From: Pelecanus crispus
Taxonomy: Eukaryota; Chordata; Aves; Pelecaniformes; Pelecanidae
Assembly: GCF_030463565.1 (NCBI RefSeq)
Contig: NC_134643.1
Span: 121,065,809-121,129,808, forward strand
Length of the DNA stretch: 64,000 bases
Reading direction: 5' to 3'
The notes under the pieces were generated by a model. That model saw only the letters and a list, made by a program, of their open reading frames with translations, did no database searches and was not told where the DNA came from. Made by a program: the position numbers and the translations under genes. Numbering within the stretch: position 1 is the first letter of the stretch; the number at the start of each line of letters is the position of its first letter. This document shows positions 36,601-49,528 of this stretch, in pieces.

Positions 36601-39600
36601 AATTGATACTAAAGTACTGAACTTCCGTTTTGACATTTTGTTCAGTGTGATACATTTCCAATGAACTAGTTCCTTGGGGTTGTAAAGGTGAGGCAAACAG
36701 TATTTTATTGGAAGTATAAACCATTAGGGGTATGGCTGAGTTGGTTCTTCAATAATTAAAAATCATTTGTCCATAAGCTTTTTGCCTGCCGTGCCACTGT
36801 GGCATAAAAAAGTGGTTCAGTAATGCCTGTCATCTTGCCAGGATAGTTCTGAAGAACTTAAAAATTAATTTCTTGATGTAAGCTTGCCATCCTTCTTACA
36901 GTCACTGCTTGCCATTATACAAAATTTTGGATCTGTTATCAGCTACTTCATCTTCAACTTTTTCACAGAACAGCTGAATGTGTCCCATCCAGACAGTCTG
37001 CACAAGATAGAAACAATTTATATTCCACTTATCAGACTTAACTGTCCACCTGCCTGAAATCTACCACATTTAAATCCTACGGGTGAATTTCATATAATTA
37101 AAGTTGCTTAAGCCTTGATAGAAATTGATACTGGGCATGTGTCTATCCTGCAAAATAGAGTCAAATGCAGAAACAAACAAGCTGGTGCCTCTGCATAATG
37201 CAGCACAGCTTAGATATATTAGATCAGGAATTACCCCCAGTTGTGGTGCTAGTATGTTCTCCAGTGGCATGGGCATCCTTGTCCAGTGTCCCTGCTGAAC
37301 ACTGTAAGGTTGCCTTAGTGGGTCCCATACCTCCACAGGAAAGCCCAAGAGCAAAATCCCCTCCAACTTCACTACCTTCTACTCTGTGGTGGGGAATACC
37401 CTAAACTGCTGTTATGAATATTTGCTTTCACTATGGTATTTCCTACAGTGGTAGACCACTGTGGGCATGTTTTTCCAGCTTTTAAGTTTTTTAAAAATTG
37501 TGCATGTGAGGATAGATATATTGGTGATACGCTGGTAACTACCTGCAGAGATAAAGCTGAAGGCAATATAAATAATTAATATATTCCTCTTATTGAACGT
37601 CTCTTTCTTAGCATTAGGTCTCATTGAAATCAATAGGAGGAATACAGAACAAAAGGACATGTATTTACTGAATTTAGCCCTTAGATAATTGTCAAATAGG
37701 TCATGCTAGTTAGGAAATTATTTAAAACAATTTTATTTTGATAATGCCAGCTGTCACTAAGTGCTGTTGTCAGGGATTGTCTTCCAGTTTACTTTTTTTT
37801 ATAGGCGAGCAAGTCTCGACCCTTAAAATACCAGTGTGCTAGCTCTGGGGTGTACAGCCAAGCTCTGTGCAGGTTTGTGGAGATGTGGGTACTTTGCATG
37901 TTAAGAAGAGAAATTGGAAAAGATAATTCAGCCATCAATAATTGGACAAGTTTGCTGTTTTCAATTAAACAGTCAGATAAAGCTTTATATCTGACTTTAT
38001 ATCACTGGACTATCTGAGGGCCTTCTAAATGGATTGCAGTTATTGAGCTCCAGATATGCACTGAAATATGTAGATAACTTAGATGTCTAGCAGATAGCAA
38101 AGATCACCTTGCAGGGTTCAGTCTCTGACTGGGGTAACATTTTTGTATGAAGAAAGGTAGGTAATAATTTGTGAAACATAGGGACAGTGACAGCATGCTG
38201 GAAAAGCTTTCCTCCAGCCTCAGAGCATCCCCTAGAGATACTCAGACTGATTTAATCATCACAGAAAGATTATTTAATCTATCATGAACCTGGGTTTTAA
38301 TTTTTTAAAGATAAGTAATTTTCTATTTATTTTGAAAGGGAAGCTGGGGAAGCAGAAAACAAGTGTGTCTGTAAAGAAAGCTGTTATTTCTAGGGACTTA
38401 ATGTGGTCACATCTTTTTGACAAGAGAAGCATCTGTCAAACACATGCGAAACTTGGTCCTTGTGCTTTCTCTTTCCTCTCAAAAGAAGTTGAACCACTTA
38501 ATTTTGTTGTTCTGGTGGAGATGCAGATTCACGGCTGTGCACAATGTTTGTTAAAAATAAATGGCAGCCTACTCGATACCTCTGAAATCCTCTGCAAGGA
38601 TTTGCAGGATGCAGATGTTCTCCCCATCCCTCTGCCCTGGCCTGTGGGGGACTGATACCCAGCCTCTGCCTTCTAAGCAGGCCATTAATCTGACATGCAA
38701 TCTGATTGAATGAAACAGGGTAAATCCCTGCTGGATAACAAAATGCTAGATTAGCAGTTAAGAAACCTTGTGATTAGAGAGATTAACTGCTAAAGACATC
38801 ATTCTTTCAGATGTAAAGCCTCCATTTTCATTTAGAGCTGGTAGTCTGGGAAAAACTATCGCACTAGCAATTAGGAAACTGAACGTGCTGACCTGCAGAA
38901 GGGTGACTGAAGCTTAAGATAACTTTGGTAGCAGTATTTCTTGCTGTTTGCTTGTTAGGCAACCCATTTTTCGTTCTCTGGACATTTAAGGTTTTGCCTT
39001 CTCAAAAGATGCTGTTTTCTTTGAAGAAAAAGGGATTCGGTGCTGGCTACAACAAGGAGCAAAAGTCCCTCTCTTTGGCTTTATCATTCATTAGGTATGG
39101 GACAAGAGCTTTTAAGGAAGGATGTGGCTGTAAAGATCAAACGGTTCCCCACAATCTTCTGAGCTGCCTGCTGGAAATCTACCACTGGATGTTGAAGATT
39201 ACAGTAGTCTCCTCTAGTGGTACTTGCAAAAGCTAAATTTATATATAAAAAGCTATTATATATACAAAAAAATATTTGTTGAAATATGATACATGTTTTA
39301 ATAGACGCAGTTAAATTAGTTTGGCTCGTTTAATTCAGTATAGACATGCTATTCAGTTTTTGTTTCGAGATGGCGAGCAGAAGCTTTAGAAAACATACTA
39401 TAAATATTTCTGCAAACATTTCTGCATCTCTTCCCAAGTACCAGGTGAGAGTTCAGCACTCTACTGCTCTAAGCACACATGCATAAAACCTGAAAATGTG
39501 GTAACTACTAAATGAAGGAAATATTAATACTTTGTAGAAACCTGAACTGAAAGCCTTTTTCATTAAAAATGTTCCACTGTCACTTCTTGGGAACTAAGGA

Positions 39601-42600
39601 GCTCACAACCAGCTTGCCAGAGCAAAGCTTTACAAAGTCTTTATCACCTCCAATACCATCCTGCAACAAACAGGGACAAATCTCCCCATACAAGGCTTTT
39701 CTCCCTCTAGTTGTGCTAGTGTGCTACACCCCTTCACATGGTTAAAACATCATTCACAGTGCTCTCATCTGGTCCTGCCTCACTGGTTTTTAAGATCAGA
39801 ATATTTCCTTAGTGTTGTCATTTCCAGGAAAAGATGGTAGGCAGCTTGAGGATGGAAATCTATAGTTGTTGTTAGGATATCCTTAGAAATCACTTGAAAA
39901 CATCTTAACGCTTTTGCAGCAGGGTTGGTTTTTCCTCACAGTTTTCAGAAACCATGGAATACTTTTGCTGCAGGAATGTGCTTTTCAGTGGAAAACTAAG
40001 CACCAAAACCACAAAAAAACCCCAGACATGGCAGGTTTGTATGCTATTGCTTTATAGAAAACCCAGTGCTGGGGGAGAAAAAAAAAATCTAGGCCTCTTA
40101 CAATGTCTCCTTTACTATATATTTTATAACTAGCAGAGTCTGATGTCAGTTGTGGGCAGACCCCAAGGGAGATAAAATGGGTCAACTGATGAGTAATTGG
40201 GTTATCTGAACCAATTACTACTCTGAATGATGACTCACCAGGCTGGAGCTCATTTGGAAGCTGAGGACAGTGCAGACCCAGTAACCCTGTATGTGTTCCT
40301 TATCCTACCCCTCTGCAAAGCTCAGTAACATCCCAGCTTTTAGCACTTTACCCATCCCTGTAAGTCTCCTTGCAGTTTGCGAGGTGAAGAGTCCTCCCTG
40401 CTGTAAGTATTCTGGGGCTATTAATAACAAAATCCCCATTTCTGTAACAGATGTTCAAGTGCGCTTGTGAGCGGAGGTGCTACAGACGCACAGAGTCTCA
40501 CAGCAGCCTCCCCCTACAAGTTTGGCTGCCCAGGTGTTGTGTGCCTGCAGCTGCCGGCACCACATTGCTCTAAAAAAATGGGAAACTGCCACAAGCAGAC
40601 CTACCCTTATCCCTCTCTGTTGAATTTTGCCCCCTGTCCATCAGTCCAGGTTGTGCCCTGAGGATACACAAGGCTTCATGGAGAGAGGCACAGCTGCCCT
40701 GGTCTGGCAGAGAGGCGAAGCAAGGAGTGAGACCTCCCCTGCAACTCTCAGCAGTGCTTCCCCCATGTCCACAGGGTCAGCCTTTCCCTGGAGGCCCTGG
40801 GAGCACCCCTGGGACAGCGGCACTCAGACCTTTCCCAAGGGTGACACCTACTTCTTGATGCTCAGTAGCACACCCAAGGGGGTACAACATGCACCTCTAG
40901 CAACACAAAGCCCCGTAAGATCCGCCTTTTGGTGGTGGCGGTGGGGAGACACGCTGTGCACTGAAGCAGGATGGTTGTAGACTGGAAGAGTCCTTGTGGG
41001 CAAGGCCAGCCCTGTCCTCATTCCTAGGAAGGAAGGAGTTGGGGCATTGTCTGGGGAAGGAAAAGTGGATTGCAGACATATGGCTTTCCCCAAATCCCAA
41101 CAGCACAGCAATCTGGGGTGGGAGGGGGGAGCTTGACAGCTGGCCACACTTGCCTGGGGGTGAACATGTTGCCCCCTCAGGGGGCTCAGGATGGAGGAAA
41201 CAAAAAAGACACCAGCAGTTGCTTACTTTCCAGTTGTGGTTTCTATAAAGCTGGTTTGCTGATTGCATTTCCCTAAAGTGGGTAAGGTTTCTAGGTGCCA
41301 TCCCCTTGGAAGGTCTTAGCTGCGACCCTCCAAGGGGTGGAGGGAGAGCTCCAGGCTTCGTGGGAGTCCAGCTCCTGGAAAATGTATCCAAGCTGCCTTT
41401 TCCTTTTGAAAACCTTGGCTAAAGGTGTGTACCACATCATGCAAGGCAGGTCTGCCTGAAGCAAAAAACCCAGCAGCTTCCAGACAGCACCTTATCTGAA
41501 ACCACTGGGGAGTTGAGAAATGTTATGGGCTGCTGCATGCTTTCATGCATTTCAGAGCGGATGAGCACAGCGTTATCTGGTTCAGGTGTTCCTGTAACTG
41601 TGATTCATTAGGATAACCACAGCGCTGGGCGGCTAGCACCTGTGTGCTCCTGCTGGGCTGGTGTCAGTGCTCTCAGCTGTGATAAGAAACATATGGCTGT
41701 ACTGGCTGGTTCCACATTTTTTCCTCCTTTTGCGGTCTCTTTGTGATGTATTTGTTGGCCTCCGCAGCACTGAAGGTGCTGTTTCAAGCAGCCTTTAAAT
41801 GACTGCGGGGGCACGATCACTGTGATGAGTTTTATCCATCCTCCCCGAGCATGATTGCCCACATGCTCCTGGCGGTGCGCAGCCGCCACCGGGGTCCAGG
41901 ATGAGGATATTTAGTCCTTACTGAGGATACCTGTGGTTTTCATACTATTCAGAGTCAGGCTGAAAATCCGGCTTCTCCCCAGACCTCAGCTTTGTGGGAG
42001 GCTGCTCCATGCTACCGGCTCTGAGCCCGCACATGGGTCTGGGCCATACATACATGCCATAAATGGGTTGCCTGAGTGTGGGTCGCATCTCCTGGGCTGT
42101 GCGACTGCTATCAAAATCTAGAAATGCAAGGGAGAGTTTCATGTCTTAACACTGATAGCTGTATAAAGTTTGTGCTAATGCTAACGGAGTTTGGATTTGG
42201 GGGAGGTGACGAGAGGCAAGCAGGAGTGTGGCTCGAGTCACAGTTCATCATCAGGCAAAAACATATGCATCTTTGTCAATTGATGGGGCTAAAATAAAAT
42301 TGTGGTTGTTTGACAGCTGTAAGTGATGTATCTCTAAATAGTGGCAGTTCTGATCACTGAGAAACCCTGACTCCTGTAAGGTTGACAGAGAGTAATTAAG
42401 TGACAAGCTCAGCAGTCAATAAATGCCCCACGGCATTACAGGTTCACAGCAGACCCATGAAATGCAGTCCTCTGACAAAGGCCCCAAAAGGTAGTAAGCT
42501 GAACCTCGTTTGTTCTGCAGTAGCTTATTGATCATGCTATTGGGCTGGGCCCTGAGAACACAGCTTATATATTTCCAGTATTCCTTCTTTTCCACTGAGC

Positions 42601-44929
42601 CTGTATTCCCACTTTCTCAAGAAAGTTAAGGAATGTTAAATAATCCTTACTAAGCCCACAGACTGGTGCTGGGTAGCTGTATAGGAAAGATCACCTGGCC
42701 TAAACCAAGGCCATTTCCAGAATGAAACACATTAAAGCCATTCAACAGCATCTGTCAGTATTGTATTTCTCTTTTATAAACAATGAGGATGCATGCCTGC
42801 TGCTGCCAAGATAGAGATATAATGAGGACATTGGCTTTCCTAATGGGTAATGTCTAATCAGGCCTCTCTGCTACCACATGCTGCCATGCAGGAAAAAAGG
42901 CAGGAAAATAATATTTGTTGGGATACAGTGAAAAGGTCACAGTAATCATATCTGCTACTACGTCGATACGTAAGATTGCCCTGTGCTTGTCCCTCCTCCC
43001 TCAAGACAAAGTAGCTGTCTCAGTCATGGAGTGTATTTACAAGTAGCATCTGAAGCTAAGGAAAACATTTCTAGTGACATAGCTTGGTTTTCAGGAAGAA
43101 AGGTGCTTTAGAAAAGGATTTGGATTTGGTTTAAACACAGAAAATACGAAGAGCAGCATGGCTGTGAATATAGCAGACACAGTGGACTGTACATGCATGG
43201 ACGTGTGGAGCTGGGACCTGTCCGAGAGGCGTACGAGCAGCCTAGCCAGTGACTTAAACATGTTTGGAGAAGGGTAGAAAAGGTCACAGCTCTGAATCAG
43301 GACAGCACTTGACTGAATCCTTAAATACCAGTGGGATTTAAATGCTTCCCTAAGCGTTTTTCCTTAGCTACAATTTTAGCTAGCTGAAATATAAAATATT
43401 TTGTTGAATCAGTGTGGGAGACACGGTGGTCTTAAGCTCCCCGCAGGTCTGCAGGTGCTCCAAGCTGTGCTCATGGCCAGCACCGGGGGGCATGGGGACA
43501 CCCCGGGAGCCTGGGAAATGGTCCCTGCGGGGCAGTGGGTCACTGCTGGCCTGCGGCAGGAGCAAGCACTGGGAGCCAGTGTCCTTTGAACTGCATAGTC
43601 TCATTTTAATCCTTTCTGTCATTTCTTAAAAGGAGGTCAATTAGCACAAGAGTCACAGGCCACCAAAGCAGCGCTGTACTGCTGAGTTTATACATATGTG
43701 TGTGTGTGTGTGTGTGTGTGTATAGTGGCTGACAAAGACAATCTTGCCTGGTGGGGGGACAGGTCAGACTGATAGGGTAGCCTGTCTCTGGATCACTAAA
43801 AAAGTCAGGAGAGAAAGCAGAGCAATGAGTTAGGCTACCAGTCTGTGGCTGCTTGGAGGTTTTAGGGAACCCGCATTTCATGGGGTAGTTCACACCTCAA
43901 ATACACCCAGTCTTTGGGAAAAATTTATATTGGGGTGGGTATATTAGGGGGATTTTATAACCAGTTACCAAGCTGTATTCTTGGAGCTGGCAAAGCTACA
44001 CATCGTGATGTGCTGATTCATGAAATCATAGCGGGCTAGTTAGCTCCTTCGCAGCAAGTACAGTTTGTTAAGCTGCCATCCAAGTTTAATGCAGAAACTT
44101 CCTGATATACTGTGACTCTTCCAAGCTACTAAAATGGAAAAAAGGAAATCAAAGAAGAAACAAATATGCTTTATTTATTGTTTTCCCACTTTCACATATT
44201 TCTTCCCAGACAGCAGAGAGCTTCATTTTTTTCCCAGCACCTTTTTATAAGTGGTAGACCACTAATACCTATTGGAAAGTTGAAATGTAAAAAGTAATCA
44301 AAGTACTTTCTCTTAGTTTCAGGAAAACATTAGTAGATTTTTAAAAAATTAAACTTGGAATTCTTTAACCTCACGGTCTAAGCCAAAGAAGAGTGTTTCT
44401 TTGGAAAAAAAAAAGAAAGGCTTGATCATAAATCTTTTATCACTTTGAACTTACTCATTTAAAAGTATCTTAGCTGAAGGCTGTAGATGGCAGAGCAATA
44501 GTTATACAGACGGAAAAACAGTAACCTGCTTTTCAGTCATGGCATTAGAACGGTGCTGGTAGTCTGAATGGCCTGTTTTGTAACCTGCTGATGACATAAA
44601 TAAATGAAACTACCTTTGGAAGTACGAAAGCACCTTTTTATAAGATCCTCTATGAGCTCTCACAGCCAGGGGCTGGTTTTCTTAATTATTGCTTATGAGC
44701 CCAACGTGTCACTGCAGTAAGTAGCAGACTAAACTTCCCAAAAGCAAGCACTGATTTCAGAGCTTCCTACTGCAGTCACTTCAAAAGGGACACTTCCTTT
44801 CCCAGAGGCTGACTGCTCCAAACCTCCTGAGAGAAACTCCTGGAGGATAGACACAGTCCAGAAGAAATGCTGGAAAACAGCAATAATAATTGCCATCTTC
44901 AAAGGAAGGAAAAGAAGAATCCAGGGAGT
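36601..44929. other. noncoding DNA, no gene recognised
   Basis: A long stretch with no supported gene. A 123-codon frame at 38284-38655 has no recognisable domain and no splice context. GC-rich patches at 40460-41200 and 43430-43580 carry several mutually overlapping frames. A TG microsatellite lies at 43697-43720. A weak MIR-like segment near 42385-42430 is not called. Confidence 0.55.
43697..43720. repeat. (TG)12 microsatellite
   Basis: Twelve uninterrupted TG units flanked by ATA and TATA. It is likely length-polymorphic in the species, as usual for perfect dinucleotide runs of this size. Confidence 0.95.
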
Positions 44930-45760
44930 TTTGGGCTGGCCAGCTTAACTTCAGTTGCCTGGAAAACACTTGCATGAAATAACTATTTTGTAAGTAATTG
45001 GTAGGAAATGAGCAAGAGGTAATATGAATCTGTCAAAACCAGGTCTTGTTAATCTGATGAATTTCCTTCTTTAACAGCTTAACAGGCCCTGTGGGTGAGG
45101 GAAGAGGTCCTTAATAAGCTTTTGATCCTGTCCTGCATGACATTTTCACAAACAAGTAGGGCAATAGACCAGATGACATATACTGTAAGGTAGCTGAAAG
45201 TGCTATTAACTGTCCTATTAACTCTCAGATCTTCACTGTCAAAACTGGGGGGATCTACAGGGGTCTGTCCACCATCTGAGTCTTCTTTATGGATAGTTTT
45301 TAGTGAGTACGTTTGCTAAATTTGCAGGTACCACCAAGCTGGTTCATGCAACCAGCATGGCTGGGGACAAACCAATCTTGACAAACTGGAGAAATAGTTT
45401 GGTAAGAAAAAAAACACCACAAAAATGTGCAGTTCCGTATGTCCACAGCCCTAAACTCAGGCTGAATTTGTCATTGCCTGTATCACAGAGGGGTCACCCA
45501 CCTTACCCAATTCAGTCAAAAAGATCACCTCACAAGGTGTGTGAGCAGCAGTATGGCCCTCAAGACACAAGACGACATTTTTCTTCCCAACTCACCATGG
45601 GTGGAAAAGCAGATCTAGTTCTGGGCATCATGTTTTGAGAAGGATATGGAGTCATTACAAAAAGCCTTGGGGAAAGCGGTGGTAATAGCGAGAGGTTTAG
45701 GAAACTTGACCCCTGTGGAAAGGCTAAATGAAGAGAGGTGTCTTCTAGTCTATAATAATA
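44930..45760 (+). mobile_element. ancient CR1-clade LINE relic, sense orientation
   Basis: The sense strand of CR1 reverse transcriptase is recognisable through decay. In order: gggctggccagcttaacttc (45-kb side of the palm domain), aaaccaggtcttgttaatct, gatgaatttccttctttaac, aagcttttgatcctgtcctg with catgacattttcacaaacaa, ctgtaaggtagctgaaagtg, aggggtctgtccaccatct, and later ggtttaggaaacttgacccc followed by gtggaaaggctaaatgaag. The region of the catalytic FADD-like box is degraded (about 45300-45350: gtttgctaaatttgcaggt, accaccaagctggttcatg). No long frame remains. This is a second relic of the same old class as the one at 16440-18230, in the opposite orientation. Confidence 0.8.
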
Positions 45761-47196
45761 TTGCAATGTATGAAGCAGGGCTTTTGTAAGCAATACCATT
45801 CATTGTCGACTGACCTTGCCGTGCAGCATAGCGCAAAAGCTCACAGGGGGCTGCAGGGAGTGGTTGTGTGAGGTTAAGGTGGAGGAGAGATTTCTCTGCT
45901 CAAAGGCTTTCACATTACTTTCTCCTTTTGCAGAGGAAATGGCCATGGATACAAGGCACAGGTAATCAATGGTAAGCAGTAAGTTCCCTGGGGGAATATA
46001 AGAAGGACAATAAAACTCAACACTTCACTGAAGCACCCGGGTAATGAACATCATGACAAGCTGAAACAAATGCTGTTGATACAACTCAATCTCACCCAGC
46101 TCCATGTGCTGCGCAGAAAAGCGATGGGTGGCTGTAGTCTTCTGCTTCCCTTTTTCCAGCTTTGCCTTATGATTAGAGGCGGTCATAGCGGTGGGATTGC
46201 CCTGGACAGACCAGGTCTATATATATAAACCAGCGTGTAGGAAGGCAGGGGTACAGCTCCCAGCCACTGGGCACAAGGGGCATTCATCTCCTACATCCAC
46301 CCTCATCCCTTGAGGAATGGATGTGCCTGTATTTCACTCATTTCCTTTTGCAGGCATCCTCAGAGCTAACCAGCTGGCACCAATAAAAGCCCCAGGAACA
46401 ACAGAATTAATCACAGAGACAACATAGCAATAAATATAAATGTGCTTCACCTCACTGCAATATAAAGGAACAGTTTTTGGGGGGAGGAGTGGGGGGTAAT
46501 CTGCTGTTATAAGGCATCTCTGTTCTTCAGACAGAGGTTTCTTCACAAAAAAAGACTTAATTCCTCCTTCACTGTTAAAGGACTTTGCTGGTGTCCCCAG
46601 CAGTTGCAAGAGAAGGTTTCAATTCCAGAGCATTTGCTGTATTCCTGTCAGATGCTGTTATCTGTGTGGTCAAGATTTGTTATGAATTGAATATTCTTGG
46701 CTCTAATTTCTAAGGGATTTTCATTTTGAAGTCAAGAATTGTTTTATTGGTGTCAGAAGCTGGAGGATACGGCAGTGTGATGATGTCAGTGTTGCCTTTC
46801 CCTGTTCACTGATCATTACTTTTGCGATTTTGGTTTTTCCTTTTGAACATCTAGCACCTGGAGCCATGGCATTACCTAATAATCATGTTTTAAAAGAAAT
46901 GAAAAGAGAAAAGATAAGGAAAAACAAGTTTCTCACAGAAAAGGACCTGAAGAGTGTTCCTTACAATATCAGAGGAAGTAAAAATAACTCACTGTTGGAT
47001 ACCTTTGTATTTAAGATTTTTTTGTATTGTTCATAGTCAATTGTCATGGTTTATGAGTTAATTGTATGCATTTTTACTTTGGTTGTGTGGGTCCTGGTTT
47101 CTAAACAGCTGTGCTCAGCTGTTCAAAAGGACAGCTCTTCAAAAGGAAAAAAAAGTTCCACTCCCAGATTTTTGGAAAAAAGAACCCTGCCTCTTG
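45761..47196. other. noncoding DNA downstream of GRIK1
   Basis: Unique sequence immediately beyond the GRIK1 polyadenylation signals. No gene, no recognised repeat and no clear regulatory motif were seen. If transcripts use weaker downstream polyadenylation sites, part of this could be 3' UTR. Confidence 0.5.
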
Positions 47197-47504
47197 TTTA
47201 TTTATTTATTTAGAAAGCACATACAGCAATGCATGGGGAGGGGAAGAGAGATGCAAAACAGGTGAGCATACAAATCCATCTCAAACGAAATAGTGAGACA
47301 CTTCCCAGATGATTAGTCGTACATCAGTCTATGTGAGCATTTAAACTGTTGTACCTCTAGATTAAAAAAAGAAACCACACAGAATTTCTGAGGATACAAG
47401 GTAAGTGTCTATATTCCAGAAATCCCACCACAACCAACTTGTAGGCAGCAATGTTTTTGCTTTGTTTTTTGTTCCTGATATTTCCTCAAAGGGGTCTCTC
47501 TTGC
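47197..47504 (-). other. GRIK1: GRIK1 3' UTR with three overlapping AATAAA signals
   Basis: After the TGA of the ETIA-ending tail the minus strand has no coding signal. Three overlapping canonical polyadenylation hexamers occur at 47205-47210, 47201-47206 and 47197-47202 (TTTATT on the plus strand), about 300 bases past the stop. A cleavage site 10-30 bases further (about 47170-47190) would give a short 3' UTR. The hexamers are seen. Their use is inferred, and longer 3' UTRs are possible. Confidence 0.65.
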
Positions 47505-47660
47505 TCATGCTATGGTTTCTTTCCTCAGTGTCCGTCTCTGGTGACAAGTAAGGATACTTGTGAATGAAGATTTCCCCTTCGTTCTCGACCTTTTCTTTAA
47601 CTTCTTCTGATGCTTGAGCGAAATTCCAAGCTCCTCCATTATCGCATTAAAAGAAAGACA
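47505..47660 (-). CDS. GRIK1: GRIK1 alternative terminal exon, ETIA-type cytoplasmic tail
   Basis: This terminal coding segment of the kainate receptor subunit GluK1 gives 51 residues and a TGA stop. It begins CLSFNAIMEELG, has a strongly basic middle (KKLKKRSR) and ends RRTLRKETIA. Mammalian GluK1 has a nearly identical tail ending ETVA, and GluK2 a related one ending ETMA, which is a PDZ-binding type of C terminus. The acceptor is a good ccaccag at 47661-47667, and the segment joins the M4 exon in phase 0 (the IEQ codons end a complete codon). In mammals this tail and the HTV tail are alternatives, so this exon probably replaces the one at 52107-52256. The basic stretch is likely to influence membrane or trafficking contacts. 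Identification is very secure; usage in this species is inferred. Confidence 0.95.
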   Translation of the reverse strand, partial: CLSFNAIMEELGISLKHQKKLKKRSRTKGKSSFTSILTCHQRRTLRKETIA

Positions 47661-49500
47661 CTGGTGGAAGACGGAAATGGCATTAAACACTTCTCGTTGG
47701 AGGCACAGTTCAACCATATACCCTTTGCACAAATGGTGGCTTTTAGAAACAAGGACCTGAGCTCTTACTGGTGGGCTCAGAAAGCTTCTCTGCTGAGTTC
47801 TGCCAGCTTTGAATAAGCCCCTAAGGTATAATAGGTGAGTCTGTAAAGTCATGTTTTTTGCCTAACTTGGCTTTCACTGAGTTTAATTTAACTTTGGCTT
47901 AACTAAAGCTGATAATGAATGTTTCTGAAATTCTACATAGATGCATTTGCGATGTTTTGGTGGCTTCATATCATAAAACCCTTTTTCAGTAGGTAAATTT
48001 CCTCCTGACCTTAAATGAAAAAAAGATCTTTTTTAAATTACATGTACCTTAGCCACAAAAAAATGGGTATACTAGAGAAAACAAAGAATACCATTTTTGA
48101 AGATTTCTTTGTGGTTTAGTTATTTTCCCCTCATGAAATTAACAGACATTTCTAAAATATAGCACAGTCCTCAATCCTCTTCTAAAAAAGAAAGAGTCAA
48201 AAAGAAAGAATCTTTTTCAAACATTGTGTGTTGAAGAAAGGAGAAAATGGCCACAAGAATAAGGTAGCTGAATAGTTTAGAAAGAAAGCAGAAATCTTTT
48301 CTCTTTCCACCATCACAACATTAACAAAGACATTTCAGGTAAGTGGAAACTTCCTTTAAAATCTCCAGCTGGAATAATAACATGTAACGCAAAAAAAAAA
48401 ACCCACAAAGAAGCTTTAAGTCGAAATATCTAGCAATGTAAAAAAAATGTTCCATGCAAATATATATATAAATAGATTATTTATATATAAAACAAAGTGA
48501 TGGTAGCAGTGTGAAACAAAGCTTTAATCCCCTTACCTTCATCAAGTTGAACAAATCCTTCCTGCCAAACCCTTTCTAGAAATGCAGAAATGACCAGCTT
48601 TAAAACAACTGGTTAAAACTACAGTTATTGTAAAATGACAGCGACAGCACACAGACATGGTTCTTCTGTATCAAATTCCCTTCTAGAGTGATACGAATGC
48701 AAGGTAAGCAGTGTTCAGTTCTTAACCAGTAATAATCCAATAGTGACCTCAGTTCTACAGGGCTAAAAAAAGTAAAACCAGACATGTTATTGGAAAAGGA
48801 GAAAACCCAAGCTTTCCTAGTACCAGCTGTTCGAGAGGAATGTTTTCAAATGCAAAAGAGAGTATGAGAGTAACCTGGATGAAGGTTAAATCATTTAAGG
48901 TAGCAAAGGAATCCCCGAGAAATGAATTCCACACAGCGTGCTTCTTCCTCTCCAGTATAAACCTGCTGTATAACATGTGTAACCCTTGTTCTGCAAATAA
49001 GCTCAAGACATCAGTGCATCAGCATGTGTGTGTATTTTAAATGTGTATGATCTTGCGTATACCATCATGTCCTTTTGTGGGATGGGCTGCACACAGACTA
49101 AGATCCCATAGTATGTTAAATCTATAATCTATAGTTTACTATGCTCTTTCTCCGAGATGCTTAATTTTTGCTCATCTAAAATGCTTAATTATACCTAAAT
49201 TAAACTACTATTCATACATTCCAGACCCAAAATGTAATAAACATAGGCCAGGGCAGTGTACTGCTTTTTCTTCAAATTACTGTCTAGTAATAGCCAGGAA
49301 TTTGCTGGTGCAATTATAATTTAAATATCCCCTTTGACACTGTAATATAGGAATTCCAGAGTGTCTGCTGCAGCCCCATGCCCTCTGGAAGCAGCGGGTG
49401 AAGCAGGTATCATCCTAATAGACACACTATTTCTACACTGCTTCAGGCTTTTTTAGAGAGTAGCACCACTTATTTCCAAACTGATAAAAATGTGTGCTCT

Positions 49501-49528
49501 AATTATCCATGACTTAGCATGGATAATT
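49501..49528. repeat. perfect 11-bp inverted repeat with 6-base loop
   Basis: aattatccatg is followed by a six-base spacer and its exact reverse complement catggataatt. It lies inside the GRIK1 transcription unit and could form a small RNA hairpin, but it is short and AT-rich. Confidence 0.8.

Noticed and set aside
38284..38655. 123-codon plus-strand frame
   Set aside because: No domain, no splice sites or polyadenylation context. Consistent with chance.
40897..41391. 164-codon minus-strand frame
   Set aside because: GC-rich patch where several frames on both strands are open. Proline- and serine-rich translation without recognisable motifs.
42385..42430. Possible MIR antisense segment (attaagtgacaagctcagcag)
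   Set aside because: One short block only, with no flanking agreement.
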